From positions 158,006-222,005 of the forward strand of contig NZ_JAWUDN010000009.1 of assembly GCF_044430645.1 (NCBI RefSeq): 64,000 nucleotides of DNA. The letters run 5' to 3'. A program made the position numbers and the translations under genes. Positions 16,990-25,699 of the stretch are shown here, one piece after another (position 1 is the stretch's first letter; each line of letters opens with the position of its first letter). The notes beneath the pieces were generated by a model. It had not been told where the DNA came from. It saw nothing but the letters and a program-made list of their open reading frames with translations, and ran no database searches. Source of the stretch: Ewingella allii. Its GTDB lineage: Bacteria; Pseudomonadota; Gammaproteobacteria; Enterobacterales; Enterobacteriaceae.

Positions 16990-17754
16990 ATGACAAACCT
17001 GTTCTCCCTCGATAATAAAAGAATTCTGGTCACCGGCTCAACGCGCGGTATTGGCTTCCTGCTGGCGAAAGGGCTGGCGCAGCACGGCGCAGAAATTATC
17101 GTCAACGGCACCTCGCAAGACACCACCGAAAAGGCGGCCGAGGCGTTGCGCGGCGAAGGTTTTATTGCTCACGCCATCTCGTTTGACGTCACCAACAGCA
17201 AAGCGGTGAACGCCGCCATTGACCAGATTGAAAGTGAAATCGGCCCGATTGACGTTTTGGTTAACAACGCCGGTATCCAGCGCCGCCACAAATTTACCGA
17301 ATTCCCTGAGAAAGACTGGGACGACATCGTGGCGGTTAACCAAAAATCCGTGTTTCTGGTGTCACAGGCCGTGGCGCGTTACATGGTGAAACGCGAACGC
17401 GGCAAAATCATCAACATTGGCTCAATGCAGAGTGAGCTGGGCCGCGACACCATCACGCCTTACGCCGCGTCGAAAGGGGCGGTGAAGATGTTGACCCGCG
17501 GCATGTGCGTCGAGCTGGCCCGCTACAATATTCAGGTCAACGGCATCGCGCCGGGCTACTTCAAAACCGATATGACCCAGGCGCTGGTGGATAACAAAGA
17601 GTTCTCCGACTGGCTGTGCAAACGCACGCCGGCCGCCCGCTGGGGCAACCCGGAAGAGCTGATCGGCGGCGCGGTATATCTGTCCTCCAAGGCCTCCGAT
17701 TTCGTCAACGGTCATCTACTCTTTATTGACGGTGGCATGCTGGCTGCCGTGTAA
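16990..17754 (+). CDS. idnO: Gluconate 5-dehydrogenase (5-ketogluconate reductase)
   Basis: 254 residues, the same length as E. coli IdnO and close to it along the whole chain. Short-chain dehydrogenase features are the cofactor loop TGSTRGIGFLLA (about 15-26), NNAGIQRRH (about 91), the INIGSMQSELGRDTITPY segment with catalytic Ser, and YAASKG with Tyr and Lys (about 157-161). The family interconverts gluconate and 5-keto-D-gluconate with NADP(H) in the cytoplasm. It lies first in a two-gene plus-strand unit, divergent from the GntR-like regulator. No idnD (idonate dehydrogenase) or idnK/gntK is nearby, so gluconate must be phosphorylated by an enzyme encoded elsewhere. Confidence 0.92.
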   Translation: MTNLFSLDNKRILVTGSTRGIGFLLAKGLAQHGAEIIVNGTSQDTTEKAAEALRGEGFIAHAISFDVTNSKAVNAAIDQIESEIGPIDVLVNNAGIQRRHKFTEFPEKDWDDIVAVNQKSVFLVSQAVARYMVKRERGKIINIGSMQSELGRDTITPYAASKGAVKMLTRGMCVELARYNIQVNGIAPGYFKTDMTQALVDNKEFSDWLCKRTPAARWGNPEELIGGAVYLSSKASDFVNGHLLFIDGGMLAAV

Positions 17755-17781
17755 ACGGGCATTGAATTAAAAGGATTGATC

Positions 17782-18525
17782 ATGACCAAAATAGCCTTAG
17801 TGACCGGTGGTGGCAGTGGTATCGGGTTGAACGCGGCAAAAGCGCTGACCAATGTGGGCTTCACGGTGATCATCACCGGGCGCAACCCGCAGAAGCTGGA
17901 ACAGGCGCTGGTAGAGCTGCCGTCGGGGAAGGCGATTGCGCGCCAGCTGGACGTCACCAATCCAGAATCAGTGGATGCGCTGTTTGCTGATATTCAAGCC
18001 ACCTTTGGCCGACTGGACCTACTGTTTAACAATGCCGGCACCAATGCCAAAGACCTGCCCATCGAGCAGTTGCCGGTGCAGGAGTGGTTGTCGGTGATCA
18101 ATACCAACCTGACCGGCGCGTTCTTATGCACCCGCGCCGCGGTGGGATTGATGAAACAGCAAAGCCCGATGGGGGGCAGAATCATTAATAATGGTTCGAT
18201 TTCGGCCCAGTCCCCGCGGCCGAACTCAGCCCCTTATACCGCCAGCAAGCACGCCATCACCGGCTTGACCAAATCGACGGCGCTGGATGGCCGCGCCTTC
18301 AACATTACCTGTGGGCAAATCGACATTGGCAATGCTTCGACGGATATGGGGAATTTGGCGCTGGCGGGCAGGATGCAGGCCAACGGCGAGATTGCCGAAG
18401 AGCCGGTAATTCCGGTAGAGAGAGTGGGGGAAGCCGTGGCCTTTATGGCCGGACTGCCGCTGGATACCAACGTGTTATCCATGACCATTATGGCGTCGGC
18501 CATGCCGCTGGTCGGGCGCGGCTAG
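17782..18525 (+). CDS. SDR-family oxidoreductase of unknown substrate
   Basis: 247-residue classical short-chain dehydrogenase: TGGGSGIG cofactor motif near residue 8, NNAGT near 85, the IINNGSISAQ catalytic-serine strand, and YTASK (catalytic Tyr/Lys) near 152. ATG at 17782 has AAGGA at 17771-17775; a TTG two codons earlier is less likely. It lies 27 bases after idnO in the same direction, so is probably cotranscribed and linked to sugar acid or polyol redox chemistry. C-terminus is short and lacks the usual GG substrate-loop tail seen in IdnO. No closer family name is supportable. Confidence 0.8.
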   Translation: MTKIALVTGGGSGIGLNAAKALTNVGFTVIITGRNPQKLEQALVELPSGKAIARQLDVTNPESVDALFADIQATFGRLDLLFNNAGTNAKDLPIEQLPVQEWLSVINTNLTGAFLCTRAAVGLMKQQSPMGGRIINNGSISAQSPRPNSAPYTASKHAITGLTKSTALDGRAFNITCGQIDIGNASTDMGNLALAGRMQANGEIAEEPVIPVERVGEAVAFMAGLPLDTNVLSMTIMASAMPLVGRG

Positions 18526-18547
18526 TCTGCACCAAGCTTAAAATGAA

Positions 18548-18572
18548 AACACCCGGCAGAGCGCCGGGTGTT
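18548..18572. terminator. Bidirectional terminator, SDR / cytochrome c genes
   Basis: AACACCCGGC-agagc-GCCGGGTGTT is a perfect 10-base stem between convergent genes, with T-rich sequence after it on the plus strand and TTTTCATTTT on the minus strand. Confidence 0.88.
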
Positions 18573-18585
18573 GATTTCCTCTCAA

Positions 18586-19992
18586 TCAGGCGTTAGCACG
18601 CCGTCTTCCCAGCCAGAAAATCAGCACTAATAAGATAACCACGCCAGCCACCATCGCCGGAGCCATATAAGGCTGCAACTTGGCAAGCAGGGTGATCGGC
18701 CCACCAGCGCGTAACACCGCGACGTCATGAGCATTCACCTGAATCGCCGCGTTGCCGTAGTGGGTCAGCACATAGTTGGAAATATCCGCGATTTGCTGAT
18801 CGCTAAGCTGGCCGACATAAGAGCCTTCGCCAAATTTCGGCATCAGCACGTGGTGGTCGCCGACGTTGCGATCAACGCCGTACAGAATCGCCGAAATCAG
18901 GTTAGACGCATTGCCCAGCCCGGTCGCGGTATTGTTATACAGCGATGGATAAGCCTGATTTTTGCTGCCCGAGCCGTCCGGCTGGTGGCAGCTGGCGCAA
19001 TAGCCGCTGAACAGCGCCGCGCCGCTATCAATGGTGCCATTGGCGTTGGCCGGATGGGCGCCGCGCAAACCTTCCTCGACGTTAAAGGCTTTACCAAAGG
19101 TATCGGCAGACTGCTTATCCTCAGGGTCGCGCACCGGGGGGCTGTTCTTGAGGTAGAAGGCAATGGCGTTCAGGTCGGAGTCAGGCAGGTATTGCAGGCT
19201 GTTTTCGACGGCTTCTGCCATCGGGCCAGCGGCCTGATTCTTGCCATTAGCGCGGCCGGTTTTCATGTATTCCACCAGCTCAGCCTGGGTCCAGTTACCA
19301 ATCCCGCTCACCGGATCTGAACTGATATTTGGCGCATACCAAGGCCCGACCATGCCGCCAGCCAATGGCTTATCGGTCACCGAACCCATCATCAGGTTAC
19401 GCGGGGTGTGGCAGGTGTCACAGTGCCCGGCACCGTTGACCAGATAAGCGCCGCGATTCCACTCGGCGCTTTTGCTGGCATCCGGTTTAAACGGCGTGTT
19501 GTCGAGGTACATCAAGTTCCAGCCCGCCATGGCAATCCGCATATTGAATGGGAAGGGCAGCGCCGTCTCTTGCGTCGGGCTTTCGACCGGTTTGACCTGC
19601 GTCTGGAAGTAGACATACATGGCTTTGATGTCTTCATCGCTCATGTGGCTATAAGAGGTGTAAGGCATGGCCGGGTAGAGGTTTTTGCCGTCCGGGCGCA
19701 CCCCTTGGCGCACCGCGCGAGCAAACTGCTCCTCAGTGTAATTGCCGATACCAAACTGCTTGGATGGCGTGATGTTGGTGGTGAAAATGGTGCCCATCGG
19801 CGAGTGGATCGGATATCCCCCGGCGAAAGGCTGGCCGCCCGGATTGGTGTGGCAAGCCTGACAGTCGGCCGCGCTGGCGACCATTTTGCCCTGCTGCGCC
19901 AGCTCTGCCTGTGACAGATCGGCCTGCGCCGCGCCATTCAAAGCGATGCCAAACAGCGCGAGGCTGATGCCCTTCAGAAGCGTTATTTTCAT
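18586..19992 (-). CDS. Triheme cytochrome c subunit of membrane sugar-acid dehydrogenase
   Basis: 468 residues. A signal peptide (MKITLLKGISLALFGIALNG) is followed by three c-type heme sites: CQACH (44-48), CDTCH (191-195) and CASCH (332-336). A C-terminal membrane anchor (about 443-463, ending WLGRRRANA) holds the subunit on the periplasmic face. The family passes electrons from the GMC flavoprotein to ubiquinone. It is the last gene of a gamma-alpha-cytochrome operon and overlaps the flavoprotein gene by 4 bases. The same triheme architecture serves gluconate 2-, 2-ketogluconate, sorbitol and alcohol dehydrogenases, so substrate follows from the large subunit and context. Confidence 0.92.
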   Translation of the reverse strand: MKITLLKGISLALFGIALNGAAQADLSQAELAQQGKMVASAADCQACHTNPGGQPFAGGYPIHSPMGTIFTTNITPSKQFGIGNYTEEQFARAVRQGVRPDGKNLYPAMPYTSYSHMSDEDIKAMYVYFQTQVKPVESPTQETALPFPFNMRIAMAGWNLMYLDNTPFKPDASKSAEWNRGAYLVNGAGHCDTCHTPRNLMMGSVTDKPLAGGMVGPWYAPNISSDPVSGIGNWTQAELVEYMKTGRANGKNQAAGPMAEAVENSLQYLPDSDLNAIAFYLKNSPPVRDPEDKQSADTFGKAFNVEEGLRGAHPANANGTIDSGAALFSGYCASCHQPDGSGSKNQAYPSLYNNTATGLGNASNLISAILYGVDRNVGDHHVLMPKFGEGSYVGQLSDQQIADISNYVLTHYGNAAIQVNAHDVAVLRAGGPITLLAKLQPYMAPAMVAGVVILLVLIFWLGRRRANA

Positions 19993-21644
19993 GCCGCACC
20001 TGCCAGTTTCTTCGCCATATCATCGGCCGCTTTCAGGCCCAGTGCCGCCATGGTCAGGGTACTGTTGACCACGCTGGAAGAGGGGATCGCGCCGCCGCCC
20101 GGCAACCACAGGTTGGCGTGGTCGTGGGTGCGGCAGTTGCCGTCTACCACAGAATCTTTCGGATCGCTGCCCATAATGGTGCCGCCCATGATGTGGTTGT
20201 TGGCATTAAGACTGGTGGTGATGTTGAACTCATCGGCCATAAACAGCTGACCAATGTGCTCCAGCTGCTTGTGCGCCGCTTCTGCGCCTTTACGCACATA
20301 ATCGCCGACGTCGTAATGAATATCCGGGCACGGCAGGCCGTGGGGATCTTTACGGGTTTTGCTCAGTGTCAGGCGGTTATTCGGGTCTGGCAGTGGCTCG
20401 AGGCTGATGGACAGGTCCACGCCATAGATGGCGCGGCGGCGGATCTCTTCATCCAACTCTTTACCCACCAGACCCATTTGCAGGGCTTTGGAGGTCGCCG
20501 GGATCACGCGGTTGATGTTGTTGAGGATCATCTTGTTGGCGGAATATTCTTTGCGGAACTCGCCGTCGCGTGGGCCAACCAGGCAGCTGCTCTGCGCCGG
20601 GCCGCGGCCAATCCACAGCGGCTCTTGGGCGATGAAGGTACAGTGGAAGCCCGAGTGGTCCATCATGTTACGGCCGACGTGATCGGACGAGTTGGCGATG
20701 CCGTTCGGGTTCTTCTCATTAGCCGCCATCAGCAGCAGGCGCGGGGTTTCAATGCCGTTACAGGCCAGTGCGAACACTTTGCCGGTGGCTTTATGCGACT
20801 GCTTTTTGTTGTCCAGCCAGTGAACGGCGGTGACATTGTTATTTTCGTCAGTATCGATTTTGTAAACCACCGCCTCGGCTAGCACCACGGCACCTTTGTT
20901 TTCGGCGCGTTCGACGTGGGCGATGCCGTTATACATGGCACCGATTGGGCAGATTGGCTGGCAGTTATTGTTGCCACAGCAGGTTGGGCGGCCATTCCAC
21001 GGACGGGTGCTGCGGCCCTGGGGGATGGGCACTGAGCGATAACCGTGCGGGTTCACCACTTCGGCAAAACGGGTGTCGCCATAGCCGTAAGGCACCTGCT
21101 CCATCGGGTAGGGCTTGCTGCGCTCGGAAGGGGATTGCAGCTCGGGGTCGTTTGGCCCGGCAACGCCAATCTCTTCTTCGGCGCGGCAGTAATAAGGCTC
21201 AAGCTCGTCATAGGAGATCGGCCAGTCGCGGCCAACGCCGTACAGCGTTTTCATTTTGAAATCGTTCGGTACGTGTCTCCAACAGGAGGCTGCCCAGTGC
21301 CAGGTGGTGCCGCCGACGGTGCGCAGATAGCCCTGTTTAAAGCTGCTGGCGCTCGGGCCGGTCAGATGCACATAGTTGTTTTCTGGGAAGTAGAGCGGAG
21401 CCGGGGCGTTTTCCGACTGCGGGTAAAGCCCCTGATAGTCAGAGCCAGCGCGGTTTTCAAACGGCATGTTGCGCCAGTTTTCTACCGCCTGAGCGCGCTC
21501 AATGCGCAAACCGGCCTCTAGCACCAACACTGAGTAACCCTGACTGACCAGCTGATCGGCAATCATGCCGCCAACTACGCCAGAACCGACCACAATCACA
21601 TCAGCGGACGCATCACCGTTCGCCATAAATTCAGGTTTTTTCAT
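19989..21644 (-). CDS. GMC flavoprotein, gluconate 2-/2-ketogluconate dehydrogenase large subunit
   Basis: 551-residue GMC oxidoreductase. The FAD-binding GSGVVGG loop is at 20-26, GGTTWHWAAS at 111-120, and a cysteine group C222, C223, C228, C232 (CCGNNNCQPIC) matches the [3Fe-4S] cluster motif found in membrane-bound GMC dehydrogenases. The C-terminal NHIMGGTIMGSD and LWLPGGGAIPSS regions carry the active-site and FAD motifs. It has no own signal peptide; export presumably rides on the Tat signal of the small subunit. Its start overlaps that gene's stop as TGATG. The likely reaction is gluconate to 2-ketogluconate (or 2-ketogluconate to 2,5-diketogluconate) in the periplasm; sequence alone does not separate the two. 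Confidence 0.88.
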   Translation of the reverse strand: MKKPEFMANGDASADVIVVGSGVVGGMIADQLVSQGYSVLVLEAGLRIERAQAVENWRNMPFENRAGSDYQGLYPQSENAPAPLYFPENNYVHLTGPSASSFKQGYLRTVGGTTWHWAASCWRHVPNDFKMKTLYGVGRDWPISYDELEPYYCRAEEEIGVAGPNDPELQSPSERSKPYPMEQVPYGYGDTRFAEVVNPHGYRSVPIPQGRSTRPWNGRPTCCGNNNCQPICPIGAMYNGIAHVERAENKGAVVLAEAVVYKIDTDENNNVTAVHWLDNKKQSHKATGKVFALACNGIETPRLLLMAANEKNPNGIANSSDHVGRNMMDHSGFHCTFIAQEPLWIGRGPAQSSCLVGPRDGEFRKEYSANKMILNNINRVIPATSKALQMGLVGKELDEEIRRRAIYGVDLSISLEPLPDPNNRLTLSKTRKDPHGLPCPDIHYDVGDYVRKGAEAAHKQLEHIGQLFMADEFNITTSLNANNHIMGGTIMGSDPKDSVVDGNCRTHDHANLWLPGGGAIPSSSVVNSTLTMAALGLKAADDMAKKLAGAA

Positions 21645-22261
21645 CAGGATTTACTCACTTGGTTGGTATCTGTAGCCGGGCCGAAACGGTCGGCACTCAT
21701 CGCTTCGGGCATGGCGGCGGCTGGCGGCGCGGCGGTGAACCACAGCGGACCGTTGCCGCAGTAAGTTGGCACAATCAGGCCATCACTCACCGGGCGGTAC
21801 ATCAGTGCGTCTTTATAAGAGATTAAAATGGAATCGGTACCATGCCCGACCGAGCCGGTGTACCACGCGGTGACGATGTTAGTCACTAGATCGCCCAGAC
21901 CTTGCTGTTTGGCTAACGCTTGCAGCTGTTTTGCTGTCTGATTGCTGTTAACCAGGGCATGTAGCCTACTGACCTGCAAAGGGAAGTCGGACTGGCCGCG
22001 CAACAGGGCGTTGAAAATTTGGGCTGAGGCCCCTTCGCTGAGATTCTTATGCTCAGTGACGGCTTGAGAGACAAGGTAGAACTGACCAAAAATTACCGGG
22101 GAGGCTTCTGCCGTGGCTTTTTCCGCCTGAGTCAGGAACGGAAAACCGAGTAAGGTGGTGGCCACCATCGCAGAGGTGAGCCCTTTAATCAGGTCACGGC
22201 GACTGAAACCGGTACCATTTTCGGGCGCATTGTTATCAATCATTGACGGATCATTATCCAT
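21644..22261 (-). CDS. Gamma (small) subunit of the membrane sugar-acid dehydrogenase, Tat substrate
   Basis: 205 residues. The N-terminal region carries a twin-arginine signal (SRRDLIKGL, about residues 19-27) followed by a hydrophobic stretch, so the folded small-large complex is probably exported together by Tat. The rest matches the gluconate 2-dehydrogenase subunit 3 family, with HKNLS and the C-terminal YRPVSDGLIVPTYCGNGPLWFTA. ATG at 22261 has GAGA about 8 bases upstream. The frame continues to a TTG at 22294, and an ATG at 22243 would still keep the Tat motif. First gene of the operon; promoter within the 438-base upstream region. Confidence 0.87.
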   Translation of the reverse strand: MDNDPSMIDNNAPENGTGFSRRDLIKGLTSAMVATTLLGFPFLTQAEKATAEASPVIFGQFYLVSQAVTEHKNLSEGASAQIFNALLRGQSDFPLQVSRLHALVNSNQTAKQLQALAKQQGLGDLVTNIVTAWYTGSVGHGTDSILISYKDALMYRPVSDGLIVPTYCGNGPLWFTAAPPAAAMPEAMSADRFGPATDTNQVSKS

Positions 22262-22699
22262 TTCAATTCTCGCTGGTATTGGAATATGAGCCAAGCGGGC
22301 TCAGGAAAGGGAAAGCAGTAAAAACATAAAGCAGTAAAAACGGTGCGGATAATAATCCTAAAATTAAAAAGGGTGAAAACAAATCGTGCGATATTCTTTA
22401 ACAAAAGATGTTTTTAAATTGTAAAAAAATAGAGTCAAGAAAGTAACGCCGATGAATTAAATTGGTTGAGATATGGGGTGAAAAAGGTTACAAAGAGGTC
22501 AAAACGAGATCTGGCTCGCAGAACGACCACGAGCTGGACATAAAATCATCAATTAGCCAACATTTTGTGTTCGTGAAGTTACAATAATGTTAATTATTTT
22601 GTTGAATCGGCGAGCGCACTTTGAGTTCAAAGGCTATAACTTGCTATACACGCAGCGTTTGCGTGAATGAAGTAATGAGTGAATCATCTGGGGATCCTC
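22262..22699. other. AT-rich divergent promoter region, dehydrogenase operon / yejG
   Basis: About 440 bases without a gene, clearly more AT-rich than its surroundings. It marks the right end of the inserted ketogluconate segment. A direct AAGCAGTAAAAAC doublet sits near 22311-22335 (two copies about 14 bases apart). I saw no convincing GntR- or CRP-type palindrome here, unlike the other two operons of the segment. Confidence 0.4.
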
Positions 22700-23044
22700 G
22701 TGAATAATATCCAACTTTCGGTAGTACATCGTTTGCCGCAAAGTTACCGTTGGTTAACGGGTTTTGACGGCATCAAGGTTGAACCGATTCCGCTACCGGG
22801 TAGCGAAGAGGGCAGCAACCTGATTGGACTGAAGCTACTGAGCCACGAAGGCGAGGTGGCGTGGCAGGTTATGCACCATCTGACCGAGTGCTTGCAGGAG
22901 ATTCAGGTGGAAAGCTCTGTCGTCGAGTGCGACGGCCAGCCCTGCCTGTTTGTAAAACGCGACGATGAAAGCGCCACCCTCTGCCGACTGAAAAATACCG
23001 GCGCGGCTATCGCTGAAACTGTCTCCGCGCTTTACCCTTTCTAA
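22700..23044 (+). CDS. yejG: YejG family protein
   Basis: 114 residues from GTG at 22700, the same length as E. coli YejG, starting VNNIQLSVVHRLPQSYRW and ending ETVSALYPF. The conserved CDGQPCLFVKRDDESATLCRLKN block is present. Function is not established; in E. coli mutants are reported to alter aminoglycoside tolerance. TGGGGA at 22689-22694 supports the GTG; an open frame from 22679 was not used. Convergent with yejF, 11 bases between stops. Confidence 0.9.
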   Translation: MNNIQLSVVHRLPQSYRWLTGFDGIKVEPIPLPGSEEGSNLIGLKLLSHEGEVAWQVMHHLTECLQEIQVESSVVECDGQPCLFVKRDDESATLCRLKNTGAAIAETVSALYPF

Positions 23045-23055
23045 CTTTCCGCGCT

Positions 23056-24651
23056 TCAATCTTCTAAGGCCGACAGTGACAGCAACTCCTGCGTATAGGG
23101 GTGTGCTGGCGCACGGAAAATCGCCTCGCAATCTCCTTGTTCCACGACTTCCCCGTCCCGCAGCACGATCAGTTGGTGGCACAGCGAGCGCACCACCCGC
23201 AGGTCGTGGCTGATAAACAGATAAGACAGGCCGAGGCGCAGTTGCAGCTCGCTGAGAATGGCCAGAATTTGCGCCTGTACCGATTTATCCAGCGACGACG
23301 TTGGCTCATCAAGGATTAAGATTTCCGGCTCGAGCACCAGCGCGCGGGCGATAGCAATGCGCTGGCGCTGCCCGCCGGAGAACTCTGCCGGATAGCGATG
23401 ACGCGTTTCGGCGTCCAGCCCCACCTCTTGCATCACCTTAATCACCCGCTGTTGGCGCTGATTGGCGTCAAGCTTGCCGTGAACTAATAATCCTTCGGCG
23501 ATAATCTGCTCCACGGTAAAGCGCGGGTTCAGCGCCGAGAAGGGGTCCTGAAACACCACCTGCATCCGGCTTCTATAAGGCAGCATCTGGCGGCGAGTCA
23601 ACTGATGCAGCGGCTTGCCGCCGAGCAGGATCTCCCCTTGCGAGCTAATGAGGCGCAGCAGTGCCAGCCCGGTGGTGCTTTTCCCTGAGCCAGATTCCCC
23701 CACCACGCCAATACTTTCCCCGCGACGCAGGCTGAAACTCAGTTTATTCACCGCCTGCTTGCTGCTAACGGTGCGGCGCAGTAAGCCGCGTTTACGGGAA
23801 AAGGTCACGCTAAGGTCTTTAACTTCCAACAGAACCGGCTGGGTGCTATCCAGCGGCCGTGGGCGACCCTGCGGCTCCGCTTGCAGCAGGCGCTGGGTGT
23901 AAGGGTGCTGCGGCTGGCTGAAGAGCAGGGCGCGCGGCTGGGTTTCCACCACCTTGCCGTGCTGCATCACCGCCACGTTATCTGCCAGCTGGCGCACAAT
24001 GTTCAGGTTATGGGTGATAAACAGCATCCCCATATTCAGCTCTTGCTTCAGTTCGTTGAGCAGTTTGAGGATCTGCGCCTGTACCGAGACGTCCAGCGCT
24101 GTGGTCGGCTCATCGGCGATCAGCAGCTTGGGCTGGGTGAGCACCGCCATGGCAATCATCACCCTCTGGCGCTCGCCACCGGAAAGCTGGTGGGGGAAAT
24201 CCCCTAAGCGAGATGTCGCCTGGCGGATCCCCACGCGGTCGAGACAGCTGATTATTTCGCCGCGCGCGGCTTCGCGGCCCATTCCCCGGTGCAAAGAGAG
24301 CACTTCCGCCAGCTGCTTTTCAATATTGTGCAGAGGGTTCAGTGAAACCATCGGCTCCTGAAAAATCATCGCAATCTGGTTGCCGCGCACTTTGCGCAGG
24401 GTGCTTTCACTGGCATTGAGCAGCGACTGGCCGGCAAACAGAATGTCTCCCTCGGGATAGGTCACGTTAGGCAGCAGGCGCAGCACCGACAGCGCGGTGA
24501 CGCTTTTCCCTGAGCCGGACTCGCCAACCAGTGCCAGCGTTTCCCCTTGATCAACCTTCAGCGAAACTTGGCTTATCACCTGACACGAGGTGTCGCCCAG
24601 CTCGAAGGCCGCGCTGAGATGTTGGATGTCTAACAAAGCAGAGTGGCTCAT
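23056..24651 (-). CDS. yejF: YejF, dual ATPase of the YejABEF peptide importer
   Basis: 531 residues (E. coli 529) with two fused ABC modules. The first has Walker A GESGSGKS near 42 and signature LSGGERQ; the second repeats GESGSGKS near 320 with signature FSGGQRQ and Walker B ILILDEP. It powers uptake of oligopeptides, including microcin C and some antimicrobial peptides, in E. coli and Salmonella. ATG at 24651 (MSHSALLDIQ) is preferred over the longer frame to 24705, which would run 54 bases into yejE. Last gene of yejABEF, one base after the yejE stop. Confidence 0.95.
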   Translation of the reverse strand: MSHSALLDIQHLSAAFELGDTSCQVISQVSLKVDQGETLALVGESGSGKSVTALSVLRLLPNVTYPEGDILFAGQSLLNASESTLRKVRGNQIAMIFQEPMVSLNPLHNIEKQLAEVLSLHRGMGREAARGEIISCLDRVGIRQATSRLGDFPHQLSGGERQRVMIAMAVLTQPKLLIADEPTTALDVSVQAQILKLLNELKQELNMGMLFITHNLNIVRQLADNVAVMQHGKVVETQPRALLFSQPQHPYTQRLLQAEPQGRPRPLDSTQPVLLEVKDLSVTFSRKRGLLRRTVSSKQAVNKLSFSLRRGESIGVVGESGSGKSTTGLALLRLISSQGEILLGGKPLHQLTRRQMLPYRSRMQVVFQDPFSALNPRFTVEQIIAEGLLVHGKLDANQRQQRVIKVMQEVGLDAETRHRYPAEFSGGQRQRIAIARALVLEPEILILDEPTSSLDKSVQAQILAILSELQLRLGLSYLFISHDLRVVRSLCHQLIVLRDGEVVEQGDCEAIFRAPAHPYTQELLSLSALED

Positions 24652-24652
24652 A

Positions 24653-25699
24653 TCAGCGGCCCTTGGTGGAGACTGGCTGCGGCTTTGACGATGGGTCAAA
24701 AGCATCGCGCACGGCTTCGCCGATAAAGATTAGCAGTGAAAGCAGCAGGGCCAGCGCAACAAAGGCGCTGATGCCGAGCCACGGGGCCTGCAAATTATTC
24801 TTCCCGGCCAGCAGCAGATTACCCAGCGACGGCGACCCCGGCGGCAGGCCAAAGCCGAGGAAATCCAGCGAAGTGAGGGTCGTTATCGAGCCGCAGAGGA
24901 TAAAGGGCATATAGGTCAGCGTCGCCACCATGGCGTTCGGCAGCATGTGGCGCAGCATGATCATCCGGTCACTGACCCCCATCGCCTGCGCGGCGCGGAT
25001 ATAGTCGAAGTTGCGAGTGCGTAAAAACTCGGCGCGCACCACGCCAACCAGAATCATCCAGCCGGAGAGCACGCTAATCAGCAGCAGCCACCAGAAGTTC
25101 GGCTGCACCACGCTCGACAGCATGATGATTAAAAATAGCGTCGGCATCCCCGACCAGACTTCAATCAGCCGCTGGCCCAGCAGGTCAATACGCCCGCCGT
25201 AGTAGCCCTGGGTCGCGCCAACCAGCACGCCAATCAGCGAGGAGAGTACCGTCAGCGTGATACCGAAAAACAGCGAAATACGCAGGCCGTACAGTAGTTG
25301 CGCCAACACGTCATGGCCGTCGCCGTCGGTACCCAGCCAGTTGTCGGCAGAAGGCGGCGAAGGGAAAGTTTGATCGGTGGCGAAATTGATCGAGTTAAAG
25401 CTGTGGCGAATCGGTGCCCAAATCGCCCAGCCGTGTTTCTCGATTTGCCCAACGACGAAGGGGTCTTGATAGTCGGTCGGGGTTTGCAGCTCGCCGCCGA
25501 AGGTGGTTTCGCTGTAATCAAACAAAAACGGCACCGTCAGCTGGCCCTGATAGCTCGCCAGCAGGGGTTTATCATTGGCAAGGATGTTGGAAAGCAGAGA
25601 AAGAATGAACAGCGTGAGGAAAATCCACAGCGACCAGTAGCCGCGTTTATTGGCGCGAAAACGCGCCCATCTCGCCTGATTCAGAGGGCTTAGCGTCAT
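24653..25699 (-). CDS. yejE: YejE, permease of the YejABEF peptide importer
   Basis: 348 residues, DppC/OppC-type permease: one N-terminal helix (about 23-40), a large periplasmic loop, then five helices. The EAA loop reads RAAQAMGVSDRMIMLRHMLPNA near 235-256. The loop includes NWLGTDGDGHDVLAQLLYG, diagnostic for the YejE/OppC group. Its start overlaps the yejB stop as TAATG, implying coupled translation. Confidence 0.95.
   Translation of the reverse strand: MTLSPLNQARWARFRANKRGYWSLWIFLTLFILSLLSNILANDKPLLASYQGQLTVPFLFDYSETTFGGELQTPTDYQDPFVVGQIEKHGWAIWAPIRHSFNSINFATDQTFPSPPSADNWLGTDGDGHDVLAQLLYGLRISLFFGITLTVLSSLIGVLVGATQGYYGGRIDLLGQRLIEVWSGMPTLFLIIMLSSVVQPNFWWLLLISVLSGWMILVGVVRAEFLRTRNFDYIRAAQAMGVSDRMIMLRHMLPNAMVATLTYMPFILCGSITTLTSLDFLGFGLPPGSPSLGNLLLAGKNNLQAPWLGISAFVALALLLSLLIFIGEAVRDAFDPSSKPQPVSTKGR

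Noticed and set aside
22311..22335. AAGCAGTAAAAAC direct doublet as an iteron or regulator site
   Set aside because: Only two imperfect A-rich copies, with no origin or plasmid context.
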